DNA from: Rhyacichthys aspro
Lineage: Eukaryota; Chordata; Actinopteri; Gobiiformes; Rhyacichthyidae
Direction of reading: 5' to 3'
Assembly: GCA_036850595.1 (NCBI GenBank)
Contig: CM072165.1
Coordinates: 12,670,609-12,734,608, forward strand
Length of the DNA: 64,000 nt
Part shown: one piece after another, positions 10,412 to 23,671 of the stretch
How the letters are laid out: each line of letters starts with the position of its first letter
Position numbering within the stretch: the stretch's first letter is position 1
The notes under the pieces: generated by a model
The model's input: only the letters and a program-made list of their open reading frames with translations
The model's database searches: none
What the model was told of the DNA's origin: nothing
Program-made: the position numbers and the translations under genes

Positions 10412-13142
10412 CTGAGATAGAAAAGAAGATAAGACAGAGTTTATTTAGTTTAAGTTTGTGGTAATCCGTGGGCATTTAATAAACAACACTCGAAGACTCG
10501 AAGAGTAGGAAAATAGCTTGGAGGCATTGGAGTTTTATGAAAATGCAGAGAAACATTCAACCAGAAAACATTGCACATTTTGCACTTGTTTTACACAATA
10601 TGAGATAATTGTTGTGAATGGGGGGAATACTTAAAAGATCACTTTATAAAGAATTGTATTTTACAAAAGGGGAACCATTGTGAGCGTGTATCATCCAGAA
10701 TATCTCGCCCTCAGGTGCACATTGGGTTAGTGGTTGGTGCTCCTGTGTCGGTTCATTGTTTGTGAATTTAATCTGATGACTGTGAGTGATCAGATAATTG
10801 TAAAAATACGATTTGACGCGTTTACATGCACTTCAGAAATGCTATAATCAAAAAACTCACAGTCGGAGAACGTAAGACACAAACTTCCTTTCTTTTATTT
10901 TCCAAACATTTGGTCTTGTTTTGCTGAACACGGTGACGTCGTAGCGTTAGCGTCCTAATGTGGGAGTTTATAGATCTGCAAAAAGGCTACACGCTGCTGC
11001 CGTCCTTTATTTATACGCCATGTTTGTTGTGTTTTGTTCTTTGCTAACATTGTGACCAAAAAAATGTTACTTCTATTTTCAATTCAGATTTTTAGTGTGT
11101 TGTAAACGCTCAGTGTCTACGAAAAAACCATTGTAAGGCCCAAAGCAGTTGCAGAAAATTAATAAATGAATATCTTGACCATAGTAATGTATTGTTTTTA
11201 ATTGTACAGACCTTAAAATGCATGGACCTGTTATATTTAAAGTAGCTCATGTTATATTTAAAGTAAAAAACAATGTAATACCTAAGAATTTACAAAACAA
11301 TGTTCAACACCTGTCGATTTTTGGGGCGATTTTGTGGAATGAACTTTAAAAGAAACATTTAATGAAATCAACTCGAGCAAAACTATTCCGGTGCAGGTTT
11401 GAAAGTATTTCTTCATGTAAAAAAAACACATTCTTGCAAATAAAATGTAGCATTTTGTCCACATAACCAATGTTTATCCAAGGAAATTCTGATCTGAGAA
11501 AGGTGTTAAAATGTTGCCTCACTTCAGCTTCACGGATGTGTCAATTGTAGCGTTTAGCTTCGTTTAAAAAGAGAAAAAAGGTAAAGGTAGGTGAGTGAGT
11601 GGGCTGTGCTTGGATAAGAAAAATAAATGATTGGGTAAAGGACACCGAACGCAGATAGAGGGACGGAGAAGCGAGCGAGAGCAGATGACAGTGACGTCTA
11701 ATGTGTCTGTAATGGGCTAAATGGAGGAGAAGGGAAGCAGAATGCGGCGGGGGGCGGGTGAAACAAAAGGCCCTCTCTCTTTTCTGTGATTAACGACTCC
11801 GTCTTAATTTTCTATTAAAAGCCAATTACAGCAGGAGCAGCGGTGAGATAACAGGTGCGCGCACACACTCGCACGGTCTCATTCACACCCTTCCTCATTA
11901 TAAGACGCCATTAGGGGAGATAGAATGTCCAAGGTGCTCATCCGCCTACAGATCATTCATCAGAACACACACTGGAGCATGCAGATGATTTTATTTGAGC
12001 CCACATGCAGGCAGTCATCAAAGCCCCACTGATATCTATACAATATTGGCGTATAATAACAGTGATAGTATCCGTCAATTACTATATAGTCTTTTCACAC
12101 TGAAGGAGGATTGTCCCGCGTTATTTATGATGGTCATTTAGCACAACTCACAAAGATGATATATGAACCTGCAGCGGGAGGGGAGGTACTATTTTGGTAT
12201 TTCTTTAATTGGCAAAAAATGTATTAAAGCTAGTACAAACTTCATCAATTACAAAATAAAAGCTGCGGTGGTGTTAAAGATGAGATAGAGGGAGAACAAG
12301 AAAAAATTTACCATAATGATAAGGCAATAATAATAAGTATCAATAATTGTTTTAATAAGTACTTAAATGGTTTGATACTTTCATTGGTGATATTTGGACA
12401 TTAATACACCTCTAAATCATTCTTATAAATGTATAGCAGTGGTGCCTGTGCTGAGCCATGACACTGACTCAGCCAAATGGTGCAAATAAGATTTTTTGGG
12501 GTAATATTTTGGCACAGTTTGTCTTTTTTGTTTTATAGTTACACACTTTAGTAAATGATTTAGAAAGTCTTAAATACTCTCTTTTTCAGCATTTTCAAAT
12601 ACATTGATAACAAGGGAAAAAAAAGAAAAATGTGTGCACCTTGTCGGTGCTAAAAAACAAATGCAAAAAAAGGAAACCTAGACAAGATTTTGCGCAAAAA
12701 GGCTGTACCTCCGTAAATCTATGTATAATTAGTTGTTGAAGTTCATTTCTTCCAATCATCCAGGCAATTAATCTGACTTGAGTGATGTAAATAGATCTGC
12801 ATTGTCTATTATCATTCACATACCAACCAAAAATACAATTCCTCTTACGCTGCAAAGATTTTAGTTTGAATTTGGTGTCATTTTAACAAAATCCTATGGC
12901 ATCACTCACTTTCTACATTTGTTCTACATTTAACCCCACTCTTACAAGATAGGAGACATAATGTATACATTTTGAAGACATTATATGGTGTATTTCTGTG
13001 CATTTAAATTCCATTATGTACCTAGCTGTCATTTTCTGCAGCCAAACTCAGTATATAAGAATAGAAACTCACGAACATTGCTGTGAATAGATTTACTTGC
13101 TCGGGGTCAGATGTCACTCCTCAGCACACACTTAGCGCTCAC
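10412..13142 (-). other. nrxn2: nrxn2 intron between LNS3 exons
   Basis: 2,731-nt intron, the shortest in the window. It has one copy of a three-copy motif (about 12150-12185). A more GC-balanced block at 11720-11960 with AATTA-type sites could be regulatory, but this is only an impression. Confidence 0.75.
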
Positions 13143-13581
13143 CTTTCCTGCCTTCCCTCTGGAAATCCACATGGCACCATTCCCCGTCATTGACCTTCTT
13201 GTTGCTGGCCTTCAGCTTGGTTTTCCCGGAGCCCATATCGATCAGCAGGTACAAATACCCGTCCAGCAGCTCCATGGCGAAATAATCAGTCTTCAGCTCC
13301 CTGCCGGGCTTCTGCTCTTTGGGACCCTGCGGGCGACCGTGGCTGAACAGAAGGAGGCCGCTAGGTTCCGTCGTGCGGAAGTCGAAGGAGATGGAGCCGG
13401 TTTTCTTGGTGTTCCACTTCGGCAGGGAGATGTACGACTCGGGGGTCTCGAACGTCACCGGGTCCAGAGCGGCCACATCTTCGCAGCGGAACACCAGGTC
13501 GCCGTTCAGGGTGATTTTAGGGTCTCGCTCGATGGCTAGCCTTGAAAGCTCCAGCTTGAAGTCATTGTTCTTGTACACCAC
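13143..13581 (-). CDS. nrxn2: nrxn2 coding exon, LNS2 end and LNS3 start (439 nt)
   Basis: The exon encodes 146 residues plus one base, from [15 protein letters not shown] to [10 protein letters not shown]. The acceptor is TTTTGAAG|GTG at 13582-13583 after a T-rich tract, and the donor is AAAG|GTGAGC at 13141-13142. It starts in phase 0 and ends in phase 1. The first 33 residues close LNS2; Cys33 in VFRCEDV is the expected partner of the Cys in MGCLKD. LNS3 then begins ([73 protein letters not shown]). [14 protein letters not shown] and [10 protein letters not shown] are the NRXN2 wording. The region after SHGRPQ is a variable loop and looks fish-specific. Confidence 0.97.
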
Positions 13582-14853
13582 CTTCAAAAACAAAACAAAA
13601 AAACATTTACTATGGTTGGAAGTTGATTCTAAAATCTTAATCACTTAACGGAGCTGTAACAAACATCATTCAGCATCATTCAAGCCACACTACAGAGAGT
13701 GCGCAGATGCATCCTAATTGCCCAAATTAATTCCAAGTGGCTGCTGGGAAATCTTGTCAGCGCGTGGAAATGATGAATCAAAACATGAAGCGATACTCGC
13801 TCTAAAACAGCAGTGCACAAACCACAACGGAGGAGGCAGCTGCAGACACTGCTTTCCCGACTCTGTGCCTCCACTCACTCATTAGAAATTTATGTCGGAG
13901 GAATTCTTTGTTGACTTCTGTTAGAAGTCTAGGACCTTGTTCTAAAAAGTCTTTTGCAGGACTGTTTAAACTGCGTCGAGCATACAATTTGAAACAAAAG
14001 CCTTCTCTCTCTCTGTCTAGGGCATTGGATTTCTGGGGAGTTGTAGCATTTACAAATTATTCTTTAAACTTTTTTTTTTTATGGCTTCCTTTAGTCAATA
14101 ACCAAAAGTGTCAGCGGGATGGCATTGGATAGCCCTCAAACAATGCAACATTTTCCCTTAAAGATCTATTTTCCATTCATTTTGAGACTATGGCGGGGCA
14201 AATTAGATTATAGAGAGGAGCTAAGGTCTTGTGGGGGAAGCATTGCCTTTTCATATCTGTGCACAACAATACATGCTTCTGCTTTGAGACAGAAAACATT
14301 GCAATCTCAAATGTATGTATTACTACCACTGCATGAAGGTCAAACCATATCATGCAGACTGTTATAGTTTCGTACTCTCTCTATTAACCTCTCTTTAAGA
14401 CTGCAGTTGTAAATGTGCTCTCACGTCATCATACTACTTCAGTTCTTACGGTAATATCCATATTGACGTATATTGACTGTACGTAAGGATACATGAGGTG
14501 ATGCCATACAGTCACTCAAACAGCTAGTATATCTTTGGCCTAAACCCTCTCACTGATGTTTAGACAAATCATAAAAGGCCATTCAATATTAACATACAAT
14601 CAAAGTCACTTCTTAAAGATAACACTTGTTGAAGGTTTTTGTTCGCTGCAACATGCAACATACAACTCTGTGCTGCTTGTATTACTGTTTTGATTTTTTG
14701 CAACACAGACTTGTTTGTTGGCTCTATTTGCTCACTTTGCTGTGTTTTTTATCACCACTCTGTACTCAACCTGTCCACACCTGAGTTTAGCCCGTCAGTT
14801 TTACGTTTCCATGAAAATCTGACTGAAAGCAACCCTTGTAAAGTAACTTTTAG

Positions 14854-14867
14854 CCAGCAGAGGGCGC
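14854..14867 (+). promoter_or_regulatory. Candidate CTCF site
   Basis: CCAGCAGAGGGCGC matches the CTCF core consensus at every position, in the same orientation as 7592-7605. Confidence 0.55.
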
Positions 14868-17084
14868 AGATCCCTCTCTGTGAAACTTTACTGTCAGTGA
14901 CGGCCATGTTTTTTTTATTTTTACCAGTGGAGACGTTTAAGACGGAAAGTTTGGAGGATAGAACATGTTTTCTGAAACAGTAGGGTCATTTTAGTGCATT
15001 TTGTACAAATACGGCTCTGCTAGGGTCTAGTGTATCAGCCTATTTTCTCCTATAATCTCACACCATATTCCACTATTCCAGCAACAGCAAAGGTTTATTG
15101 TCCGAGTTTCTGTCCAGCTGAGGGTACTGTGTCAGTGAGACAGGTATTATTCTACTGATCTCATGTCTAAGAACCCTCAAAATGATTTTGAGAATATATA
15201 TTTTTGGTCTTTAACAGTCAGTAAACCAGCTTGATGGTCAAGTCAAGTCAATTCTATTATTTATATAGCTCAAGGGGCTTGACAGACACTCCATCAGGAT
15301 ACAAAAACATAGCATAGCACTTTATAATGTATGTTTTATCTGCAAAATTGCAACATGTTGAATGAGATGACTAGCACTTTATTGAGCGAATGTGATGTAT
15401 GAACCTAGCACTTTACAAAATATGTTTATATAGATGTAAATGAGTATAATATTGCTGCTATATATAATGTTTGTAAAGATATTTGCTTTGTTTATCCCAC
15501 ACTCCTTCCCTCTTTATTAAATAAATACTTTTTTTTTTTTTTTTATGACCGTAATAAAAGATATTACACTACACTATTCCCATAATTCAGCTTTACATTC
15601 CCTGATAAGTTGTTGTGAACTATTAAAAAACAATATACTTCGGGCAATCGAGCAGCCCATCACGGACATGACTGAAGGATTATATTAGTATCCAATACAC
15701 TGGGTGCATTTTCTAACTTGAGGTCAAACCCATGAAGCGCATTCGTTCACTCCAAACTCTTTGCTGTTCGACAGACAGAAATCACAAGTGTGTTTACGCA
15801 GAATAAAAGCAACATTGCACTGCTCCGGGGGACATTCCAAAGGAGAAAAGAGAAGTGCGCGCTGCCTACAGCCTTAATGCAAATGTCTCCGGCAGCCTTT
15901 GAAGAAACATAGCTCCATTGTTTCAACTCAGAGTACACGTCTCTGCCTCACTGTGTGCATTCATAATGGATTAAGCGCTGAAGGCAAAGTGAATTATCCT
16001 TGTCTTTTGTAGTTTTACTTTGCCTTTTATTTGTTTAACACTCTGTAGACGGCGTCGAGAGAGGCTGTCCTAAAGGTAACACTGTGAAGCTGAGGTCTGA
16101 GCGCCGTCGGTGTGTGTGTTCCGCAGGCTTTCGCACACACTCCCGCGTCAAGTCTCTGACAGCGAGCAGGGAGAAAAGCCATCTCTTAATATCTCAGTCT
16201 GCACTATTCTGCAGCTACGGGGTCGAGATGTTGTGCTGTTATTGTGGTGCTATCTAGCCTACTACAAGTAAACACAGTCCTTCCTTTTTTACGTTAAAGG
16301 ATCTTGACTCTTCAATTGCCCTTGTTACCCGGGTGTTGTGTCCAGTCACAGATCGCAAGCTAAGTGTGAAGACCCTGATATGTGTGTGTGTGTGACCTCC
16401 TGGGAAGTCCAATTATTTCGCCAAAAATGCCTTAAGAGCACACACACTTAGTACTGAAGCAATCTCATGTATTTTTTTGTAATCCAGTCCAGGTTTTGAG
16501 ACATTTAAAAATCAAAAGGACAACCAATTAATGTCAGCTTTTGTTTTGTTTTGTTTTAGAGCTTTAATTGTTGGAGTTCATGCTAGCGGCTCTAACTATG
16601 TTTACCAGAAGGCTTTAGACAAAATCTCTCATGTTTCCATTTTGAGAAGGTTTTTTCTACTTTTAATTTACTTTAGCCAGATTGTCCTGAATCAGAAAAT
16701 GTAGGCTAAGGAAATTAGTATAAATAACTCATGGTAGAAGCGGGGCAGGATTTATGCAATTTTTAATTTTTTTTTTCTCTGTATGTTGTTACTGCCCCTG
16801 AATTCTGATTTATTATTTTAATTCTTTCCGATTGCAATTAGACAAAGTTTAATCTGTGTCCATTTGTTCCAACTCCTGGAAATCCAACTCAAATCGATAT
16901 TGACCAGACTCATTAATTTGTCTAGAACATAAAAAATAATCAGGATGTTGGGTCAGGCTTGCTTTTGTTTCAGAATACAGTACCTTAATTTTGGAAAAAG
17001 GTTACAGATGTTCAGGAACATTTTAAAAACATCAACAAAAAAAAAAACAGAAGGTTTTTAGGTGTTTTTTGAATTGCTATTATG

Positions 17085-17250
17085 TCCTCAGTTCTATTTT
17101 TTATTTTATTTGCACTTAATCTTTGTATTAAATGTTGTAACAGGTATTTTTTATGTTGATATTTGCTGCGGACCTCTTGCTAGGTCGCCCTTGAAAAAAA
17201 ATTAGTCAATGTCAATGAGTTTTCTTCCTGGTTAAATAAAGGTTTAAGGA
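17085..17250 (+). repeat. LINE 3'-tail-like stretch
   Basis: Contains CTTGCTAGGTCGCCCTTGAA followed by TTCCTGGTTAAATAAAGGTT. I remember this combination as a common 3' tail of fish non-LTR elements. No coding part is attached. Family assignment is from memory only. Confidence 0.45.
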
Positions 17251-17867
17251 GAAAAACATGAGCAACACTTTTCTCTTTTAACTTATAAATCTATTCTAAA
17301 TATACTGTCATATTATTTAACTGAGCTTTACACAGTATAAACATATCCACAACTATCTCCACGGTGTTAAATTTGACTAATGTATGTTTTCATGTTTTCA
17401 TATGTATTTATTATTGTACTACAAAACCCCACTGCCACTTTCATGATTCTTCATCATTTTCTGGGTATCAATCAAGCTGGAAAAACACTCATATTCCCCC
17501 TCATCTTACTGACAGTGCTTTCATCCATTGCCAGCGTGCTGAACGACTGCAGTTACCGTTTGTCTAATAAATCCCATCAGCTTTTGTTTGTATTGGGCCG
17601 TTTTCATATTAGCGCCACTGGAGGGCTAATCATGGCCGATGTGGTTTGCCGTATTGCTTTTTGACTATCTCATTTCAGCAGACTGCCGCTGTCATCCCTC
17701 ATTGTCATCCGCGGGTATTTTTTTTCAAACGCCTTCCCTTGTTATACTTCTGCTTTGTACACGTCTCTATTTCGGCCGCATCCTTTCTCAGAGACCGACT
17801 TGAAACCAATTTGCCCAAAGAAAATAGTCGCAATCGTTATCCTTGAAGTTGCATTGGTTATGGCTTC

Positions 17868-18122
17868 GCATGTAGCCTCCTGAGCACCTCATCATGTCGT
17901 CATTAGCGCAGATTAGTCCTGGTAATTAGCCGTGATAACGCTGAAACGGCTGCTAATAAGGCGTGAGCCCTTATTGGCTTGAGGTGTTGAAGTTGAAAGA
18001 GATTTTATTGATAGCCTATATTTTTTCCGTCGTTACTCGCCTTGTCTACTATCCAGCCAGTTATTAAAGTAGCTATGATAAAAGTGCTTCATATATATAT
18101 ATATATGTAGGTGTTTTCATTG
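17868..18122. repeat. Local duplication, copy 1
   Basis: Shares TGTAGCCTCCTGA.CACCTCAT.ATG, CGTCATTAG, AAAGAGATTTTA.TGATA and ATGTAGGTGTTTTC in the same order with 18851-19006, about 1 kb away. The second copy is shorter through deletions. Confidence 0.75.
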
Positions 18123-18850
18123 GACTTCTAATGTACTTATTTGCAGCCTCGACCTCTTACTGCCTGCAATTCAAATAAATCCTTCAGCTGATAAACACTT
18201 GTTATCTGTCCTCAATGCAACCAAGAGGCGGAAGGTAGGTGTTAAGTTCATAATGAAATACAAGTATACCTGTACGTACTCAAAGGGATACTTAGTATAA
18301 GGCCGAGCAGTTTTAAATTCTCAACTGCATTCATTGATAAACTTGCATCAAAGTAATGTAGGAAGAAAAAGACCTGCACTTGACTAAACATATATAACAG
18401 TAAACTTCACTGCCATATTCCTTTCTTTTAAATATGTAATCATTCATGCGGTGTGATGTTAAAATCTGCAAATATTAGGAGATAACTTGGCTGACGTGCA
18501 TCTGCAAGTTTTACGACCTTTGCAGAGTTTTGAGTCCTGGTTCACATTGCGAGACCTCCTACATCACTGACATTTTGTTTTTTAATCATTGCGCTGATTG
18601 TAAGAGCACCTCACAGCTGTATCTAAGCTCTGAACTGATGGAAACTGTATTTTAAAAAATCAATTTATTCCCGCTCTACTGTAGAAAGTAAGTTTGTCCA
18701 ACTAAAGACGAAGAGCAGTGACTCAGCCTCTTTGTTTCCAAGTCTCAGAGCTCTAACTTCTGCTTTTCACATCTCTATTCTACTGCATTTTCTCTCATAA
18801 ACTGTGCAATGGACACAGTTAGTTGTTTTTGAGTTGTATTGCTCATGTTG

Positions 18851-19006
18851 TTGCATGTAGCCTCCTGAACACCTCATAATGTTGTCATTAGCCTTAGTCA
18901 CGACATCACTGAAACTGCAGCTAATACGGTGTTGAAATTAAAAGAGATTTTACTGATATATTTTCCCATTTTGGTAACTATGATAAAATATAACAGCATG
19001 TAGGTG
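18851..19006. repeat. Local duplication, copy 2
   Basis: Diverged direct copy of 17868-18122; see there for the shared blocks. No coding content. Confidence 0.75.
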
Positions 19007-20781
19007 TTTTCTTTACCCCAATAGGCTGATACTGACAAATTAAGGTTTTATAGTTATGCACATGCACAGAGAAAGGCCATTTCCAACACAAAGCTAGCAC
19101 TAATACCAACACTGTGAATTTTTAACCTGTAAATAGCATAACCATGGGAAGTGGAAAGTAAATTACAAAGAACATAAGGCTTCTGGGCTCTGTGAACTCC
19201 GCTAACCGCACCAGCCACACAGCATATGCATCATTAGCTTCTTTAGCACACTTCTGGAGGATCCTCTGATATTGTTCACATTTCACAGCCCTCGGGAGAT
19301 GGTACTGAGGCACTTACAGGATAACGTCCGGGTGAGAAAATCAATGCAGGTGCATGTGTTAAAGGGGCACTGGTGAGAAGACTGAATTGATTGAAATGCA
19401 AGGTCTAAAGTCACAAAGGTTGCTGATAAAATGTCTTCTAAACAGCGCTGTGTGTGACTCAGACTTTTAGCACTTCCTGTTTCCTCTTTGTAGCAGGTAC
19501 GGCTAACACAAGCCCTGCAATTTCCTCAAGGGTGTCTCCATCGATTTGTTTTGTCATTGAGAAACTCTGCAAGTTTCCAGACGGCCTTCAGGTCTGCGAT
19601 GCAAAATAATCACTTCTTACCCCTGAATGTTTTGTTTTTTTCCACAATTTCACTCCAACAGACACTGCCCAAGATGAATATTGTATGATAAAGTAATTCA
19701 GCTATAATTGCGCTAAGGGAATATGCCGTATCGGCCTTGGTGGAACAAGTGTAGAGGGCAAAGGGGAGACTGTGCAGCAGCGCTATTCCAATGTTTCAAA
19801 TAAATGTGCACTGGTGGAAGGTGAGGTCCGAGTGGAGGCTGAAGATGTTATCGGCGAACAAAGGCGCGACTCTGAGGATGCTGCAAACGGCCAGATAGAG
19901 CGTCAATATGAAGTTGGGAGGCTAGGAGGGGAGAGTGAAAGGAGTAAGGAGGACGAGGAGGGCAGGAGCATTCATCCAGCGCGTGGAATCCGTCGAAGAA
20001 ATCAATTTTTAATTTGGCCGTCAGGATGGCAAAGCTAGCGTATAGCAACCGCGCTACCATAGACTTAATTACACAAAAACTAGCCCCTGAGAACGACAAG
20101 ATGAGAGGCAGAGAAGTGACGGGGAAGGCGGGGGGGAGGAGTGTGAAATGAGCGATAGCAAGGTCAAAGTCGGCCAGAACGAGAGATGGAGTGTTTTTTT
20201 TTTTTTTTTTTTTTTTGCACATCGGAGGAGAGACAGATGGTGTAGGAGTATCTGCGGAAACGGGACTGCAGGGCTGAGCGGCACAAAGACCTGATTTCAC
20301 ACCCCGCCACTCTGCCCGGAAGACTGGAAAACACACACGCAACATCACACGGCCGTATGATCGTAGCGTGTGGCCGACTTGTGAGAACACACCAGCGCGA
20401 GTTCAAGGGACTCCAGTGCATCTTTTTACTCCCCCTCTGCTGCGCTCCGCCGTAGGATTTCTGTTGCCCGGAGGGTGCTGGCTGAGCGTATCAAAGGCGT
20501 TAGAGCGTGGTGGCAGCATGAAACGCTCGCCCCTGACCGTAACGCTGCTGATAATCCGAGCCGGGCCCATGAACGAAGACAGGATGAAACATACTACTGT
20601 CTTTCCCCATGACCGTGTGTCCAGCTACACTGCTTTACCTGCTAGTTTAGTCTTATTAACTCTATCACAGCACTTACTACCTACCTACTTCAGCAGATAT
20701 GTTTATTTGGGAGAAAAGCAGGACTCTTCTTAGTATAACACTGGATTTATGACGACTATTTGGTTCGAATATCCTCTGGTG

Positions 20782-21020
20782 CAGGGCTGTCAAACTCAAA
20801 GTGGGGAGAAGCCGCGATAGTGAATAAAGGCCGAAAACTGTGACACTTGGGTAGCTTTTATTTAATATTCAATTTCAGGTTTCATCTTCATTCCAGCCTT
20901 TCAAAAGTTATCTTTAACATTCACTTCCTCCTTCTGTGGTTTTATTTGGATTTGAACAGGTTTTAGTTTGGAACCTGGAGGGCCAGATAAAACATCGCAA
21001 AGGGCTGCATTTGACAAGAT
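20782..21020. mobile_element. Short copy of the same hAT-like family
   Basis: Begins CAGGGCTGTCAAACTCAAAG and ends near AAGGGCTGCATTTGAC. It has a single reversed copy of the minisatellite unit (GGATTTGAACAGGTTTTAG near 20949) instead of an array. No clear target duplication was found, so the right boundary is approximate. Confidence 0.6.
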
Positions 21021-21670
21021 TTAAACCGACTTAATTGTTGTTCTTTCCCAGTGTACACAGAATCAAATTCATGTTGCCTTAGCTGCATAATAATATAATT
21101 TACTTCAGTAGAAAAAGATGATGAAAGATAATGAAGTTTGTCACCAATAAATGTAACAAATGACTCCTCTTGAACCTTACTCCACAAATGCATAAATAGA
21201 TGGTGTTGATCCCCCTGTAGTGAGCTGTAAATCTTGGTTTCAATAAAAAGGCTAACATTCCCTACATCTAGTCCTAGTCTTTTGCACCACAACTGAATCT
21301 CATGAGGGGAATGAATATGGATGGATCAATGTTTAATATGAAAAGATCCATCTTCAGTTGTGTATCTTAGCATCACGGGGGGTTTCGGCCCTTTAAGCAC
21401 AACACAACTTTTGCTGAGGCAGTTAGTTAGTGGCCCTGGCAGCCCAAATAGTGTCTTTTATTTATTTATTTTTTGGTGGTGTCTGTCAATGTTTGATTGC
21501 TGTTTAAATCCCCTCCTTTAGTGGGCTGCAAATCTTAGGAAATCAGAATATGTTTTGTTTAATACAATTCTCTAAAGGTCTTGCAGTGTGAGTTTGGAGG
21601 CCATTTACCTTTTTTTCCATAGCAATACTTTATTAAATCTCACCCATAGCATGCAAACTATTATCTATAC

Positions 21671-21988
21671 CAGTGATTCTTAAACATTTCACATCAAATA
21701 CCACCACAGAAAATATTTGTCTTTCCAAGTACCACCTTAATGCACACATACCTATCCACCTATGAATGAGATGAAATGAATTTTGTTTGCTGTGCTGCTT
21801 CTTTGAAATCACATTTGGAATCCCTCAGCTTTTGAAGACTTCAAACATTTGGTGGTAAAGTGTATGATAGAAAAGTTGTAGCAGAAATCAATAGTCCTAC
21901 ATTTCATAGTCATCGGAGATTCTCAAGTACCACCACAGAGAGCCAGAGTACCACCAGTGGTCCCTGTACCACAGTTTGAGAACCACTG
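21671..21988. mobile_element. hAT-type MITE, 318 bp, with perfect 8-bp target duplication
   Basis: The element starts CAGTGATTCTTAAAC and ends GTTTGAGAACCACTG, imperfect terminal inverted repeats. It is flanked on both sides by ATCTATAC (21663-21670 and 21989-21996). An 8-bp duplication and CAGTG-type ends are diagnostic of the hAT superfamily. The interior repeats phrases such as TACCACC near both ends and has no coding capacity, so it is a non-autonomous derivative. Confidence 0.9.
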
Positions 21989-23671
21989 ATCTATACCAAT
22001 CAGGAATGTAAAACGTTTAGTCCTCTGGTTCAACCCGTTTATTATATTTATTTGGTGACAATAACATTAAGTTGCATGACTTGGCTATACAAACTTTTTA
22101 GAACATGTTTTGCTGGTGCTGACCTCTAACCAAGCTTCTAAATGAAAAATGAAGCCCTTGGAGGAAGGTCAAACACAGCTGCCAATACGTAGCAACTTTT
22201 CTAAGATGGATTTTGAGTATTCTTTTTTTATTCCTTGTCAGAAAATTGTACTTTTGCCTCAGAACGACCATTTTTAATTCTCACTTTCCCTCCTTGGTAC
22301 TATCTGATTCATTAAAAGCTGTGCCTGACAAGTGTGACTCTGTGATTCTTTGGTAACACCCCGTTCGATGCTACACACTTTCCTCTTGCACTTTAATTTA
22401 TTCCCTCACTTCTGGCCATCTTCTCTGCCTTCCTCCTCCTTGTTCATTTGGCTAATTATCGGACAATCACTCAGTGTTATGTCAGGGTTTTAAATACTCC
22501 CTTTCCGACCATCTATGTTTAATTTATTTGGGTAGCATTTGCTCTGCTTGATCTATACATGGCTATTGTTTCATACTCTGTACTCCGGCTGAATGTAAAT
22601 CCTGCACAGTCTTGACGAGCGAGGATAGTTAAACGCCTTGGGAGGTTTAAGACCCACTTGGGATCCTTTCCGATAGCAACCCAAATAATGAAAATGTAAT
22701 TCTGCAGGCGTAATTAAGTCAGAGATAGGGCGATTACGGTGCGATCCATTAAAAGTGATGGCAAAAGTAATTACTTATTCAGCCTGGCTTTATGAGGAAA
22801 TCCAATGGCACCATGTCGCGTTGCTGCTATACAAGTTACATTTACAAGGGCGTACTACTTTGAGCGGAGATTGATCCTGCTGACAGCTTGTTAAACTGTG
22901 AATTAAACCCTGGCTGAAAATAAAAGTTCTTTTGAAGGAAAGTATAGAAGAATAAAGTTTTTATATGGCAACTGTCTGCTGCATACTTTACATACATCAG
23001 CATTTCTAGATATGTAGAGGGCCAATCTTGCAAAGGGGGGTGAATCTCAGTCTTTCTTTCAAAATTTCATTGGTGATTTGGTTTTGATCATCAGCTAATG
23101 ATGGTCTTTTTAAGGCTATGATACGGTCTAAAATGTCAGTTTTGCAGCTCTACAAGTTTTCTACTACAGTTCTGTGTTAAAGTTTTAGTCAGGTGTGAAG
23201 ATATGCAGTAAAGTAAGAATGCTGTCAACAATATAGGACGTAAATGTTTTTCATCAGTTTACAAAATGCAAAAGTGAGTAAAGACATGAAAACCTTCACT
23301 TTTTAGAGTGATCCCAGAACAAAGAGTCCTCCTAACGTGTTGGTGTAACCCTGATCCTAACATCATGGAGTAAAAAATAATAAAATAAATTCCCTCTGAG
23401 AATTGATAGTCTGGTTTATTCCGTTTGGTCTGGGATTATCCAAATTTCTGGCCAGAACCTGTCTAGATCCTTCAAAAACTGAGAGAGTGGAACTGCGACG
23501 GCAAAGTCACACCAAATATTGATTTGATTTAGAATTGTCTTGTGTTTTCCTTTTTTTTTAGTGACTCAGACTTGCACTTCAACTTATCGTGACTCAACTC
23601 AGACTTTTTTACAATGTGTTAAGATTTAGGTAGAGTGAAACATCGTAAATATACAGTAAACCCGAACTTAC

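Larger units (their letters stand above)
13582..23671 (-). other. nrxn2: nrxn2 intron between LNS2 end exons
   Basis: 10,090-nt intron. It carries a CTCF-like site (14854-14867), a LINE-tail-like stretch (17085-17250), a local duplication (17868-18122 and 18851-19006), a small hAT-like copy (20782 to about 21020) and a hAT MITE with target duplication (21671-21988). A T run of about 22 bases lies near 20194. No coding exon seen. Confidence 0.8.

Noticed and set aside
10008..10415. 135-residue plus-strand open frame
   Set aside because: Covers the EGF2 exon almost exactly in antisense; the minus-strand reading has neurexin motifs and splice sites.
13111..13539. 142-residue plus-strand open frame
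   Set aside because: Antisense shadow of the LNS3 exon.
19848..20390. 180-residue minus-strand open frame
   Set aside because: Contains a Lys run from the T tract near 20194 and nothing resembling a known protein; codon texture matches the surrounding intron.
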